Source of the DNA: Candidatus Hydrogenedentota bacterium
GTDB lineage: Bacteria; Hydrogenedentota; Hydrogenedentia; Hydrogenedentales; SLHB01
NCBI GenBank assembly: GCA_026387845.1
Contig: JAPLKX010000668.1
Location: forward strand, 1 to 6,805
Direction of reading: 5' to 3'
DNA length: 6,805 bases
In this document: positions 1-5,787 of the stretch, piece after piece
Position numbering within the stretch: position 1 is the first letter of the stretch
How the letters are laid out: each line of letters begins with the position of its first letter
Program-made: the position numbers and the translations under genes
Notes under the pieces: model-generated
The model's input: the letters and a program-made list of their open reading frames with translations, nothing else
Database searches by the model: none
What the model was told of the DNA's origin: nothing

Positions 1-66
1 ATTTTGTTGATGTTGTCGGTGTTTCTGCCTATGATGTCGATGATCACCCAGCTGGGCGCCGGTTGA
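1..66 (+). CDS. C-terminal end of a membrane protein, probably type II secretion/type IV pilus platform protein (GspF/PilC family), partial
   Basis: The first 21 codons are open in frame 1 and end at TGA (64-66); the start lies outside the window. The visible residues form one hydrophobic stretch with the pattern LSVFLPMMSMITQLGAG. GspF/PilC inner-membrane platform proteins end in a last transmembrane helix followed by a similar L-P-hydrophobic pattern, roughly FLPIF-x-L-x-x-x-x-G. These proteins anchor the pilus or pseudopilus assembly motor. The call rests on this short tail alone, so another polytopic membrane protein is possible. A prepilin-like gene elsewhere in the window (5611-4445, opposite strand) makes a secretion or pilus role more plausible. 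Confidence 0.45.
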   Translation: MLLMLSVFLPMMSMITQLGAG

Positions 67-88
67 GCCTGGCTTTTCTGCATTCCAC

Positions 89-119
89 AGCGGGGCTGTT
101 CGGTTGAGCGGCCCCCGCT
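89..119 (+). terminator. Possible weak terminator hairpin after the first gene
   Basis: AGCGGGG (89-95) and CCCCGCT (113-119) can pair as a 7-bp stem with a 17-base loop, 23 bases after the stop codon of the partial gene. Only short T groups follow (TTCTGTT), so it is a poor intrinsic terminator. It may simply be a chance GC-rich stem. The rest of the 67-227 gap shows no clear promoter. Confidence 0.3.
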
Positions 120-213
120 TCTGTTGCACCAGCGTTGAAGACAGCGGTGCGCCTGACGTTCTTCGCTGAAAAGCGCGGTGGTGTCTTTTGGCAAGACTCG
201 GGAACGCCATAAC

Positions 214-231
214 AGGAGATCCATGTCGTGA
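214..231 (+). promoter_or_regulatory. Ribosome binding site with a two-codon mini-ORF ahead of the GTG start
   Basis: AGGAG at 214-218 is a good Shine-Dalgarno sequence. The nearest ATG (223-225) is followed by one codon and then TGA at 229-231, so it cannot start the ligase. GTG at 228-230 opens the long frame nine bases after AGGAG. The TGA of the mini-ORF overlaps the GTG as GTGA, an arrangement that could couple re-initiation to the ligase start. A missing base here in the source assembly is the alternative, since one added base would put the ATG in frame. Confidence 0.55.
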
Positions 232-1754
232 CGATTACCAAATTGGTCGAGCAACAAGCCATCGCGCTCGGGGACAAGACGTACCTCCATTTCGAGGAGA
301 ACGAGTACAGTTTCCGGCACATGCACGAGGTTTCAGCCCGTGTTGCGGCGAACCTTGCGAAGCGGGGCGTGGGAAACGGGGAAAAGATAGTCCTGCTGAT
401 GGGGAACTGCGTCGAGTTCTTGTACCTGTTTTTTGGAGCGGGCCGGATTGGGGCCGTGATCGTGCCGGTAAACCCGACTCTGAAACCGGATGAAATCGCC
501 TATATCGCCAACAACGCCGACGCCACCACCCTGATTACCATACCGGAACTGTCGCCGCTGCTGCCCATGGTCAAATCGGCGCTGCCGAGGATCAAGCACG
601 TTTTTGTGCTGGGTGACCAGCCGTGCGACGGGGCGGAACCGTTTTCGGCCCTGCTGGAACCCGTACAAAAGATCCCGCCTATCCTCGCCGCCGAAGAGAG
701 CGACGCGGCCCTGATTTACACGTCGGGCACGACGGGGATGCCCAAGGGCGTCGTTTTGACACACAAGAACTATGTGTGGAATGCGCGGATGGTGCACGAC
801 TCGAACAACGTGACGGATCAGGACCGGTTCATGTGTATTCTGCCTGTCTTTCATGTGAACGCGCAGGTAGTGACTCTGCTGACGCCGTGGATGGCCGGAG
901 GCCAGGTTTTTTTGATGGGCCGGTTCAACATCCTGGCGATTCTGCCCATGATCGAGAAATACAAAATCAATCTCATGAGCGCCGTGCCTACGATTTATAA
1001 CGTTCTGTGCGGCCTGCCGCGGGCAGCCGAATACGACCTGAGCAGTATACGGGCTTTTGTATCGGGCGCGGCGCCCATGCCGGAAGAGACGTACGCGGCG
1101 ACGCAGCGCGTGTTGAAACGGCCGCTTGTCATGGGCTACGGGTTGAGTGAGGCGACCTGCGCCAGCGCCGTAGCCAATTTCTCGCATCCCATCAAGTGGA
1201 ATTCGGTGGGGCCGGCCCTGCGTTACACCGGAATCCGCATTGTCGATAAAAAAGGCCGGGACCTGCCGCCCGGAGAGGTGGGCGAGATCCTGGTTTCGGG
1301 CCCCGCCGTGATGAAGTGTTACTACAAGGACCCCGAAGCGACGGCGGAAGTGCTCAAAAACGGTTGGCTGCACACGGGCGACCTTGGCCGGCTTGACGAG
1401 TACGGCTACCTCTACATCGTGGGGCGCCTCAAGGACATGATCATCCGCGGCGGCCAAAACATTTATCCGGCACAGATCGAGAGCGTGCTTTCAAAAATGC
1501 CGGGGGTCGAAGAAGTGTGCGTGGTTGGAGTGGAAGAAGCGCGTTGGGGCCAGGAAGTCCTTGCCGTGATTAAGCCGTCCAACGGCGTAACACTCACGGA
1601 AAAAGACGTGATGGCGTTCTGTAACGAGCGTCTTGCGCCCTACAAGTGCCCGCAGTACTTCCGTTTTGTGGATGAGATCCCAAAAACGGCCACGGGCAAG
1701 ATTAAGAAGAACATCGTGGCGGAACAGTTCGCTGATATTGCGAAGAAAAAGTAA
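228..1754 (+). CDS. Acyl-CoA synthetase / AMP-dependent ligase (class I adenylate-forming, fatty-acyl-CoA ligase type)
   Basis: The 508-residue cytoplasmic protein should convert a carboxylic acid, ATP and CoA to acyl-CoA through an acyl-adenylate. All core motifs of the ANL superfamily are present: the phosphate-binding loop YTSGTTGMPKG (164-174), MGYGLSEAT (302-310), GWLHTGDLG (379-387), the hinge region GRLKDMIIRGGQNIYP (399-414) and the C-terminal PKTATGKIK (485-493), whose Lys491 is the expected catalytic lysine. The length is normal for the family, and no signal peptide or fused carrier domain is present. The GTG start is set by AGGAG nine bases upstream. The motif LPVFHVNAQ (205-213) recalls fatty-acyl-CoA and CaiC-like carnitine-CoA ligases, but the substrate cannot be read from sequence; medium- or long-chain fatty acids, aryl acids or carnitine-type acids are all possible. 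It stands alone in its orientation, 161 bases after the preceding gene, and ends at a hairpin terminator. Confidence 0.95.
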   Translation: MTITKLVEQQAIALGDKTYLHFEENEYSFRHMHEVSARVAANLAKRGVGNGEKIVLLMGNCVEFLYLFFGAGRIGAVIVPVNPTLKPDEIAYIANNADATTLITIPELSPLLPMVKSALPRIKHVFVLGDQPCDGAEPFSALLEPVQKIPPILAAEESDAALIYTSGTTGMPKGVVLTHKNYVWNARMVHDSNNVTDQDRFMCILPVFHVNAQVVTLLTPWMAGGQVFLMGRFNILAILPMIEKYKINLMSAVPTIYNVLCGLPRAAEYDLSSIRAFVSGAAPMPEETYAATQRVLKRPLVMGYGLSEATCASAVANFSHPIKWNSVGPALRYTGIRIVDKKGRDLPPGEVGEILVSGPAVMKCYYKDPEATAEVLKNGWLHTGDLGRLDEYGYLYIVGRLKDMIIRGGQNIYPAQIESVLSKMPGVEEVCVVGVEEARWGQEVLAVIKPSNGVTLTEKDVMAFCNERLAPYKCPQYFRFVDEIPKTATGKIKKNIVAEQFADIAKKK

Positions 1755-1780
1755 TCCGGCAGCGACGCCGCTGGTTTAAA

Positions 1781-1820
1781 CGCCCCGAGACCCTGCAGCG
1801 GGCTCGGGGCGTGCCGTTTT
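1781..1820 (+). terminator. Intrinsic terminator of the acyl-CoA ligase gene, possibly bidirectional
   Basis: CGCCCCGAG (1781-1789) pairs with CTCGGGGCG (1803-1811) in a 9-bp GC-rich stem. After one unpaired A, CCC (1791-1793) and GGG (1800-1802) can extend it inside, leaving a six-base loop. TTTT follows at 1817-1820 after a five-base spacer. The hairpin lies 26 bases past the ligase stop. On the opposite strand the stem is followed at once by TTTAAACC, so it may also stop leftward transcription from the convergent gene ending at 1865. Confidence 0.6.
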
Positions 1821-1828
1821 GAAATTGG

Positions 1829-1857
1829 GCCGGCCTGTTTAGTTAACGACGGCCGGC
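1829..1857 (-). terminator. Second hairpin between the convergent genes, candidate leftward terminator
   Basis: GCCGGCC (1829-1835) and GGCCGGC (1851-1857) form a 7-bp stem with a 15-base AT-rich loop, eight bases beyond the stop codon of the leftward gene. No T-run follows the stem on either strand, so on its own it is a weak terminator. It could act together with the hairpin at 1781-1811. Confidence 0.35.
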
Positions 1858-1864
1858 ACCGGCT

Positions 1865-3502
1865 TCAGCTTTTGCCTTTGGGTGCGGCTTCTGCAGCGGG
1901 TGCTGCTTTTCCTTTGGGAGCTTTTTCGGCGGCGGCGGCTCGGTCTTTGTCGCGTCGCTCGGCCTCGCGGGCCAGCCCGATGTTGGATTCAGCCATACGC
2001 GTGAGGTCGAGCTTGTCTTTTCCGTGCGTGGTGGTTTCGTCTTCGGTGATGACACTGAGTATCTGCGGCACGCGCTCGTAGCATTTGATGGCCTCGGCGT
2101 AGCGCCGGCTGGTGCGTTCTTTGTCGCCCTCGTCGATGGCGGCGGTGGCGGCTTCGAGGACTTTGTTGATGATGTCGGTGATGTTCTTCTGGATCATCTT
2201 GACGCTTTCGTCGCTCGCGGCGGCCTGATCAGTGAACTCGTCATCCACGGCCTCGAATAGCGACTGGGCCTGTTTGTAGGTGGCAATCGCGTTGGCATAA
2301 TCGCCGGCCACGTTGCTGGCCTCGGCCAGCGTCATGACTTTCGCAGCGGCTGCAATCATGTTGACGTTCATGGTGCGCCGTTCCTGCCGGGCCGTGATGG
2401 CGGTGTTGGTTTCGTTGATGCGGGACGCGGCAAGGTCGTTGGCCTGGTCAAACTCGAGGGCCGTGGTGAATGCCTCGAGCGCGTTGGGCAGGTCATCGTC
2501 TTCCTTGGATCGTGCCAGGTATTTCTCGCCGACTTTGATGAAATATTCGGCGAGTTTTTTACCGATCCTGCGCCGTTCCGCGCCGGCGATTTCATACGCT
2601 TTTTTCCACTCTTCGACGGCGCGGGTCTGGGCGTCGGTGGTGTTGAATGCGTAGAAGAGATCGCCCATTTTCTCCACGGTTTCTGCCAGCCCGGGATTGA
2701 TCTTTTCAAAATTCTTGTAGGTCAGGGTGCTCTGATAGAAGTTGTGTTTTTGATGGAGCAGGTAGCGGACTTCGTCGACAAAATACCAGGCCACGGTGTT
2801 GGCGCCGGGCGACGTCATGCCGCCGTCGCCGGGGATGTACAGGATCGTATGCCACACGTCCGCTACGGTTTCGATGCTCTTGCTGAAAAAGCTTTGTGCG
2901 CCGTCCGCCATCAAGCCTTTGGCTCCGATTCCGCGGCGGTAGTCGTCGCTGATCATTTGCTTGTTCTGCTCGTAGTAGGACCTGCGGGAATCGAAGTAGT
3001 CGCGGGCCCGGCCAACGAAGGTGAGCGTTTTGGTGGACTGGACGAAGGTGAACTGCTCGACGCGCTGGTTGATGTCCGTTTCGATTTGATTTTTCAACTG
3101 GGGGTTTTCCGCGTCTCCTTCGAGCCCGAACGGCAGCACCATGTCGGCCACCAGCGCGGACAGCATTCCCATCCGGTATGCGAAATAGCTGCCCATCCCA
3201 TAGTCCCGGGCTTCCCGCAGGAGTTTGATCTCGTTATCGACGGCGGCGAGGGCTTCGGTATAGGAGCGGAACGGCCTGCCGCCGTTGAGGAATTCGTAGC
3301 CGGCGGTAGCGCCGACCAGGGCATCTTCTTCATAGTTGTGCTCGACGCTCTTGAACGCGTCGGGATGTGTTCTTCGGACGACCTGGATAGCCGTTACGGT
3401 AATAGCGCGCTGTGTGGCGGGCCCCCATGCGGCGGCCGGCAACGCGGTCAACACGGCCAAAATCAACACAAAAACACTCGCTTGCCGTCTTGCATGCGTC
3501 AT
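1865..3502 (-). CDS. Exported protein with a degenerate phospholipase C/P1 nuclease-like N-terminal region and a TPR-like C-terminal half
   Basis: The chosen ATG (3502-3500) gives 545 residues; GAGG lies eight bases upstream and a signal peptide follows directly (MTHARRQ, hydrophobic core, LPAAA, residues 1-25). The frame is open up to another ATG at 3574, but that would put 24 polar residues before the signal. Cleavage after Ala25 would leave Trp26 at the mature N-terminus (WGPATQ). Zinc-dependent phospholipase C and S1/P1 nucleases begin with such a tryptophan, and residues 105-126 (ending SALVADMVLPFG) and DVWH (215-218) resemble later parts of that fold. Most expected histidine ligands are absent, so catalysis is doubtful. 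Residues 336-363, 394-418 and 462-484 look like TPR-type helical pairs (for example DYANAIATYKQAQ), which usually bind proteins. The tail from 511 is charged and Ala/Lys/Pro-rich. Export is well supported, the family link is tentative and the function is unknown. Confidence 0.85.
   Translation of the reverse strand: MTHARRQASVFVLILAVLTALPAAAWGPATQRAITVTAIQVVRRTHPDAFKSVEHNYEEDALVGATAGYEFLNGGRPFRSYTEALAAVDNEIKLLREARDYGMGSYFAYRMGMLSALVADMVLPFGLEGDAENPQLKNQIETDINQRVEQFTFVQSTKTLTFVGRARDYFDSRRSYYEQNKQMISDDYRRGIGAKGLMADGAQSFFSKSIETVADVWHTILYIPGDGGMTSPGANTVAWYFVDEVRYLLHQKHNFYQSTLTYKNFEKINPGLAETVEKMGDLFYAFNTTDAQTRAVEEWKKAYEIAGAERRRIGKKLAEYFIKVGEKYLARSKEDDDLPNALEAFTTALEFDQANDLAASRINETNTAITARQERRTMNVNMIAAAAKVMTLAEASNVAGDYANAIATYKQAQSLFEAVDDEFTDQAAASDESVKMIQKNITDIINKVLEAATAAIDEGDKERTSRRYAEAIKCYERVPQILSVITEDETTTHGKDKLDLTRMAESNIGLAREAERRDKDRAAAAEKAPKGKAAPAAEAAPKGKS
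1871..1921 (-). repeat. Low-complexity coding repeat (APKGK) in the C-terminal tail
   Basis: The last 25 residues of the exported protein are nearly all Ala, Lys, Pro, Gly and Glu, and APKGK occurs twice, encoded at 1907-1921 and 1871-1885. Such basic tails are usually disordered and can bind acidic polymers, but no function can be assigned here. Confidence 0.6.
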
Positions 3503-3510
3503 AAACTTAA

Positions 3511-3514
3511 CCTC
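3511..3514 (-). promoter_or_regulatory. Ribosome binding site that sets the start of the exported protein
   Basis: On the leftward strand GAGG (within TGAGGT) lies eight bases before ATG 3502-3500. No comparable site was noted at the farther in-frame ATG at 3574. This supports the shorter start that places the signal peptide at the N-terminus. Confidence 0.6.
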
Positions 3515-3564
3515 AGTGTATGGCTTGTTCCGGCAGGCGAAAACACGGCTGCCGCACGTACGAT

Positions 3565-3593
3565 ACGATAACACCTTTTTTCACGCAAAACAA
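3565..3593 (-). promoter_or_regulatory. Weak candidate promoter for the exported protein gene
   Basis: On the leftward strand TTGTTT (3593-3588) and TATCGT (3570-3565) are separated by 17 bases. They match the sigma70 consensus at three and four of six positions. The -10 box sits in a short tandem repeat of TATCG. The site is 63 bases ahead of the start codon. The 204-base gap is long for an operon, which makes a separate promoter reasonable, but the match is poor. Confidence 0.2.
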
Positions 3594-3658
3594 CAGGTGG
3601 CGCCGGGGGCTGATTCGGAGGAACTCGAATCCTGCCAAACGGTTAGAGCAGTTGGGCA

Positions 3659-3697
3659 GGAGGCCGCGGCTATTCTGGCGGCTGTCGATCGGCCCCC
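3659..3697 (-). other. Stem-loop in the gap after the zinc-binding membrane protein gene
   Basis: In leftward RNA, GGGGGCCG (3697-3690) can pair with CGGCCUCC (3666-3659), giving eight pairs including one G-U, with a 23-base loop. It starts ten bases after the stop at 3707. No U-run follows, so it is not a standard terminator. It could stabilise the upstream mRNA or be chance in GC-rich DNA. Confidence 0.2.
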
Positions 3698-3706
3698 GCC
3701 CGGAGA

Positions 3707-4408
3707 TCACTGGCGGTACCGCTCCAGTTTTTCGTTTCTCCAGTTGTTGAGTTGCTGGGGCGTCATTTTGTTGCGGACCAACTGTGCGTCTGCGGCTTCC
3801 TGCGCGGCTCTTCTGCTGGGATCCGTCGCTACCGCCACGACCATTAGCAGGATGGAGGCTACCGCCAAAACCAGACCGGCCACACAACGGGCGGTATCTT
3901 CTTTGTATTCCTCGTTGAGCAGGCCGATCAGCCCCCAAACCAGGGCGGCCCCCGGAATCACCAGCAGGAAGTAGGGTGTCGGCAGGAAAATACCGCCGGG
4001 CAACGGCACTTGTCGAAGGCCCGGAGCCACCAGCAGCACCAGCACAGCCACAAGCCCAACCACCCCCGCGTAAAGGCTCAGTTTCCAGGGGGGCGGGGGT
4101 TTTCGAACGCTGCCGAGGAGGGCTTCGTCTTCGGACAATCCGGAATCGTGGCTGTCCGGCCTGAGAGTTTCGTCGAAATCGGCGGCTTCGTCGTGTTCCG
4201 CCTTGGCCCTGAGTCGTTCGCGTTTGGCCTTGCGCTCTTCCTGGCAATCCAGGCAGAGCATCTTTCCGCTGTGGGTCTTATAAACATGGGTGGGACACAC
4301 GGGCTTGCCGCACCGCTGGCAGGTGACGCCGCACACTTCGCAAATCTGGGCATGACAATAGCTGCAAGCCTGGACCGCACCCCGTAGATCGCAGACTGAG
4401 CATTCCAT
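3707..4408 (-). CDS. Membrane protein with a cysteine-rich zinc-binding N-terminus and three transmembrane helices
   Basis: The 233-residue protein starts at ATG 4408-4406, eight bases after AAGGAG (4422-4417). The first 55 residues hold 11 cysteines, ten of them in five C-x2-C pairs (3/6, 15/18, 23/26, 30/33, 52/55), plus Cys38, His41 and His46. This spacing fits two or three zinc sites of treble-clef or B-box-like type. A basic, then acidic linker follows (58-105). Three hydrophobic segments (about 110-129, 139-163 and 175-194) should span the inner membrane, and a polar tail ends in NNWRNEKLERYRQ. There is no signal peptide, so the zinc domain is probably cytoplasmic. No enzyme motif is visible; a scaffold or protein-binding role is plausible but unproven. 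The gene lies 36 bases after the prepilin-like gene and is probably cotranscribed with it. Confidence 0.85.
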   Translation of the reverse strand: MECSVCDLRGAVQACSYCHAQICEVCGVTCQRCGKPVCPTHVYKTHSGKMLCLDCQEERKAKRERLRAKAEHDEAADFDETLRPDSHDSGLSEDEALLGSVRKPPPPWKLSLYAGVVGLVAVLVLLVAPGLRQVPLPGGIFLPTPYFLLVIPGAALVWGLIGLLNEEYKEDTARCVAGLVLAVASILLMVVAVATDPSRRAAQEAADAQLVRNKMTPQQLNNWRNEKLERYRQ

Positions 4409-4444
4409 AGAGAATTCTCCTTATTAGTCTGGCGCCCGAATCTG

Positions 4445-5611
4445 TTAGACGGGCGGGGTGGTGCCGTCACTGAATGAGAGGTCTTGGTACATTGGGTCGT
4501 TGGGGTAATACTTGTACCGGGGTTCGAACGGCGTCTCCGGGGCTCGGTTGCCGCACCAAGGCGGCACATTCAGCAGCGGCATATTGTCGTAGACGTTGGC
4601 GCGCAGGAATTCAATAAAGTCCGTCGTGAAAGGCAGCTCCGCGAACACAAACCGCTGATACTCAGCCATGCCAAAGGAAGTCGAGGTGTATTTCGAGAAT
4701 TCGACGTGCCCGTCCAGGTACAGCACGTTGCCGCCGATAGGAAGGTGACTTATCTTGACAAAACCCGCATCGGATGGGCTATCAAACAGGACCGGGATAG
4801 TGGCGTCGGACTCGGCGGCGGTTGAGGGGTCGTTGATGTTGAGAATGAACAGGCGGCTGACGTTGACGCTCATGCGATAGAACGTATTGCCGCCTCCGGG
4901 CCCGTGGCCGTAGTCGGTGGGGTCGTCAATAACCTGGGCGTCTTTCATGAAGTTGACATCGCCGATGTACATGCGCCAGGCCAGCAGGTCCCAAAGGAAC
5001 AGCCCTTGCTCTTCGGTGACAATCGCATAGGGGAAGTAGGTGTACATCTGGCTGGTGGCGCACTCGCAGTCGCCGCGCGGCCCCTGGAGGCGGGACAGGG
5101 CCAGTTCGTTTCCGGGGTTGGCCAGCAGCGCCGGGTCGATCCGGTCTTCGGCAAAGGTTTCGTCCATGTACCAGCGGTCTTTTGGGACGGTCCGGAGAGC
5201 GATCGATGAGGGGCAGACGAGGACGCGCAGGTCGGTAAGATAGTCGTTGTAGACAGATTTGGCGTCGAAGATGTAGTTGTTTCGGATGAGGTTAGCTGGA
5301 TAGTTGCCGCTGATGTCGACGTTGTCGTAGGTGTAGGTAACCCATTGTTCGCCCCAGTACTGGTTGGGAGCGCCGGGGGGCAACTGGCCGCCGTGTTCAT
5401 CGGCAAACATCAGGAACACGAGGCCCATCTGTTTCATGTTGCTGGCACACGCGATACGATTGGCCTGTTCGCGGGCCCGGGCGAGGGCGGGAAGCAGCAG
5501 GGCGGCCAGGATGGAAATAATCGTGATAACTACCAGCAACTCAAGCAGGGTGAATCCCGCGTGGCGCGGGGCCGCGCTGCGCGGGGCCGTCTGCGAGACT
5601 CCTTGATACAT
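4445..5611 (-). CDS. Large prepilin-like protein with type IV N-terminal methylation motif (DUF1559-like / H-X9-DG type)
   Basis: The 388-residue protein begins with a short basic leader ending RHAG, followed by FTLLELLVVITIISILAALL (20-39). This is a class III signal: prepilin peptidase would cut between Gly19 and Phe20, and Glu24 is the conserved fifth residue of the mature protein. The hydrophobic helix continues into RAREQANRIACASNMKQMG (45-63), typical of type II secretion pseudopilin-like proteins in Planctomycetes and relatives. Near the C-terminus GGNVLYLDGHVEF (293-305) matches the DGHV signature of that group; His289 precedes Asp-Gly by ten residues rather than the usual nine. ATG 5611-5609 is preferred over upstream in-frame starts because AGAGG lies seven bases before it and it leaves a normal leader. 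Cleaved pilins of this class are held in the membrane or assembled into fibres; the specific role is unknown. It heads a probable two-gene transcript. Confidence 0.92.
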   Translation of the reverse strand: MYQGVSQTAPRSAAPRHAGFTLLELLVVITIISILAALLLPALARAREQANRIACASNMKQMGLVFLMFADEHGGQLPPGAPNQYWGEQWVTYTYDNVDISGNYPANLIRNNYIFDAKSVYNDYLTDLRVLVCPSSIALRTVPKDRWYMDETFAEDRIDPALLANPGNELALSRLQGPRGDCECATSQMYTYFPYAIVTEEQGLFLWDLLAWRMYIGDVNFMKDAQVIDDPTDYGHGPGGGNTFYRMSVNVSRLFILNINDPSTAAESDATIPVLFDSPSDAGFVKISHLPIGGNVLYLDGHVEFSKYTSTSFGMAEYQRFVFAELPFTTDFIEFLRANVYDNMPLLNVPPWCGNRAPETPFEPRYKYYPNDPMYQDLSFSDGTTPPV

Positions 5612-5618
5612 AGTCGCA

Positions 5619-5623
5619 CCTCT
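5619..5623 (-). promoter_or_regulatory. Ribosome binding site that sets the start of the prepilin-like gene
   Basis: AGAGG on the leftward strand lies seven bases before ATG 5611-5609. The frame stays open upstream to 5686, but that extension (rich in Cys and Arg) would bury the prepilin leader behind 25 extra residues. Confidence 0.6.
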
Positions 5624-5715
5624 GGATCGGACACATGTTCGGACCCCGCTGTCCTCGCCGAAGCAGGGACACAGGGTAACGGCCACTCAACTTCGGCACA
5701 GCACTAACCCGGCAG

Positions 5716-5734
5716 GAAGGCTGATTACGCCTTC
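5716..5734 (-). repeat. Inverted repeat at the predicted transcription start, possible operator or 5' mRNA hairpin
   Basis: GAAGGC and GCCTTC form perfect 6-base arms around a 7-base centre. The first arm begins eight bases beyond the -10 box of the promoter at 5742-5770, so the repeat covers about +1 to +19. A repressor bound there would block initiation; alternatively the RNA would carry a stabilising hairpin at its 5' end. No T-run follows, so it is unlikely to terminate the preceding gene. Confidence 0.4.
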
Positions 5735-5741
5735 TTGAGCC

Positions 5742-5770
5742 ATGGTAACATTGCGTATAAACCGTGTCAA
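5742..5770 (-). promoter_or_regulatory. Sigma70-type promoter of the prepilin-like gene
   Basis: On the leftward strand a perfect -35 box TTGACA (5770-5765) is followed after 17 bases by TACCAT (5747-5742), which matches the -10 consensus at four of six positions. It lies in the 176-base gap between the glycosidase stop and the prepilin-like start, giving a leader of about 125 bases. This is the best promoter match I found in the window. Confidence 0.55.
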
Positions 5771-5787
5771 TAGCAGTTTACGGAAGT

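Noticed and set aside
333..1457. Long open frame (374 codons) on the minus strand inside the acyl-CoA ligase gene
   Set aside because: It lies antisense to a gene with every ANL family motif. Its translation is Arg/His-rich with no recognisable domain, as expected of a shadow frame in GC-rich coding DNA.
2744..3571. Open frame of 275 codons on the plus strand opposite the exported protein gene
   Set aside because: It is antisense to a protein with a clear signal peptide and helical repeats. The product is Gly/Val/His-rich without family resemblance, and no ribosome binding site was evident.
3503..3574. Longer N-terminus of the exported protein starting at ATG 3574
   Set aside because: It adds 24 polar residues before a well-formed signal peptide, and the Shine-Dalgarno sequence fits the ATG at 3502.
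3707..4408. Cysteine-rich protein as a DNA-binding zinc finger transcription factor
   Set aside because: Three membrane segments and the lack of a helix-turn-helix or basic recognition region after the cysteines argue against it; a membrane-tethered protein-binding module fits better.
5612..5686. Longer N-terminus of the prepilin-like protein
   Set aside because: It would place 25 Cys- and Arg-containing residues before the prepilin leader. The ATG at 5611 has AGAGG at good spacing and leaves a normal leader.
5687..5743. Small leftward ORF of 18 codons beginning at the -10 box (MAQEGVISLPAG...)
   Set aside because: Its ATG overlaps the promoter -10 element, so it would not be in the transcript, and there is no ribosome binding site.
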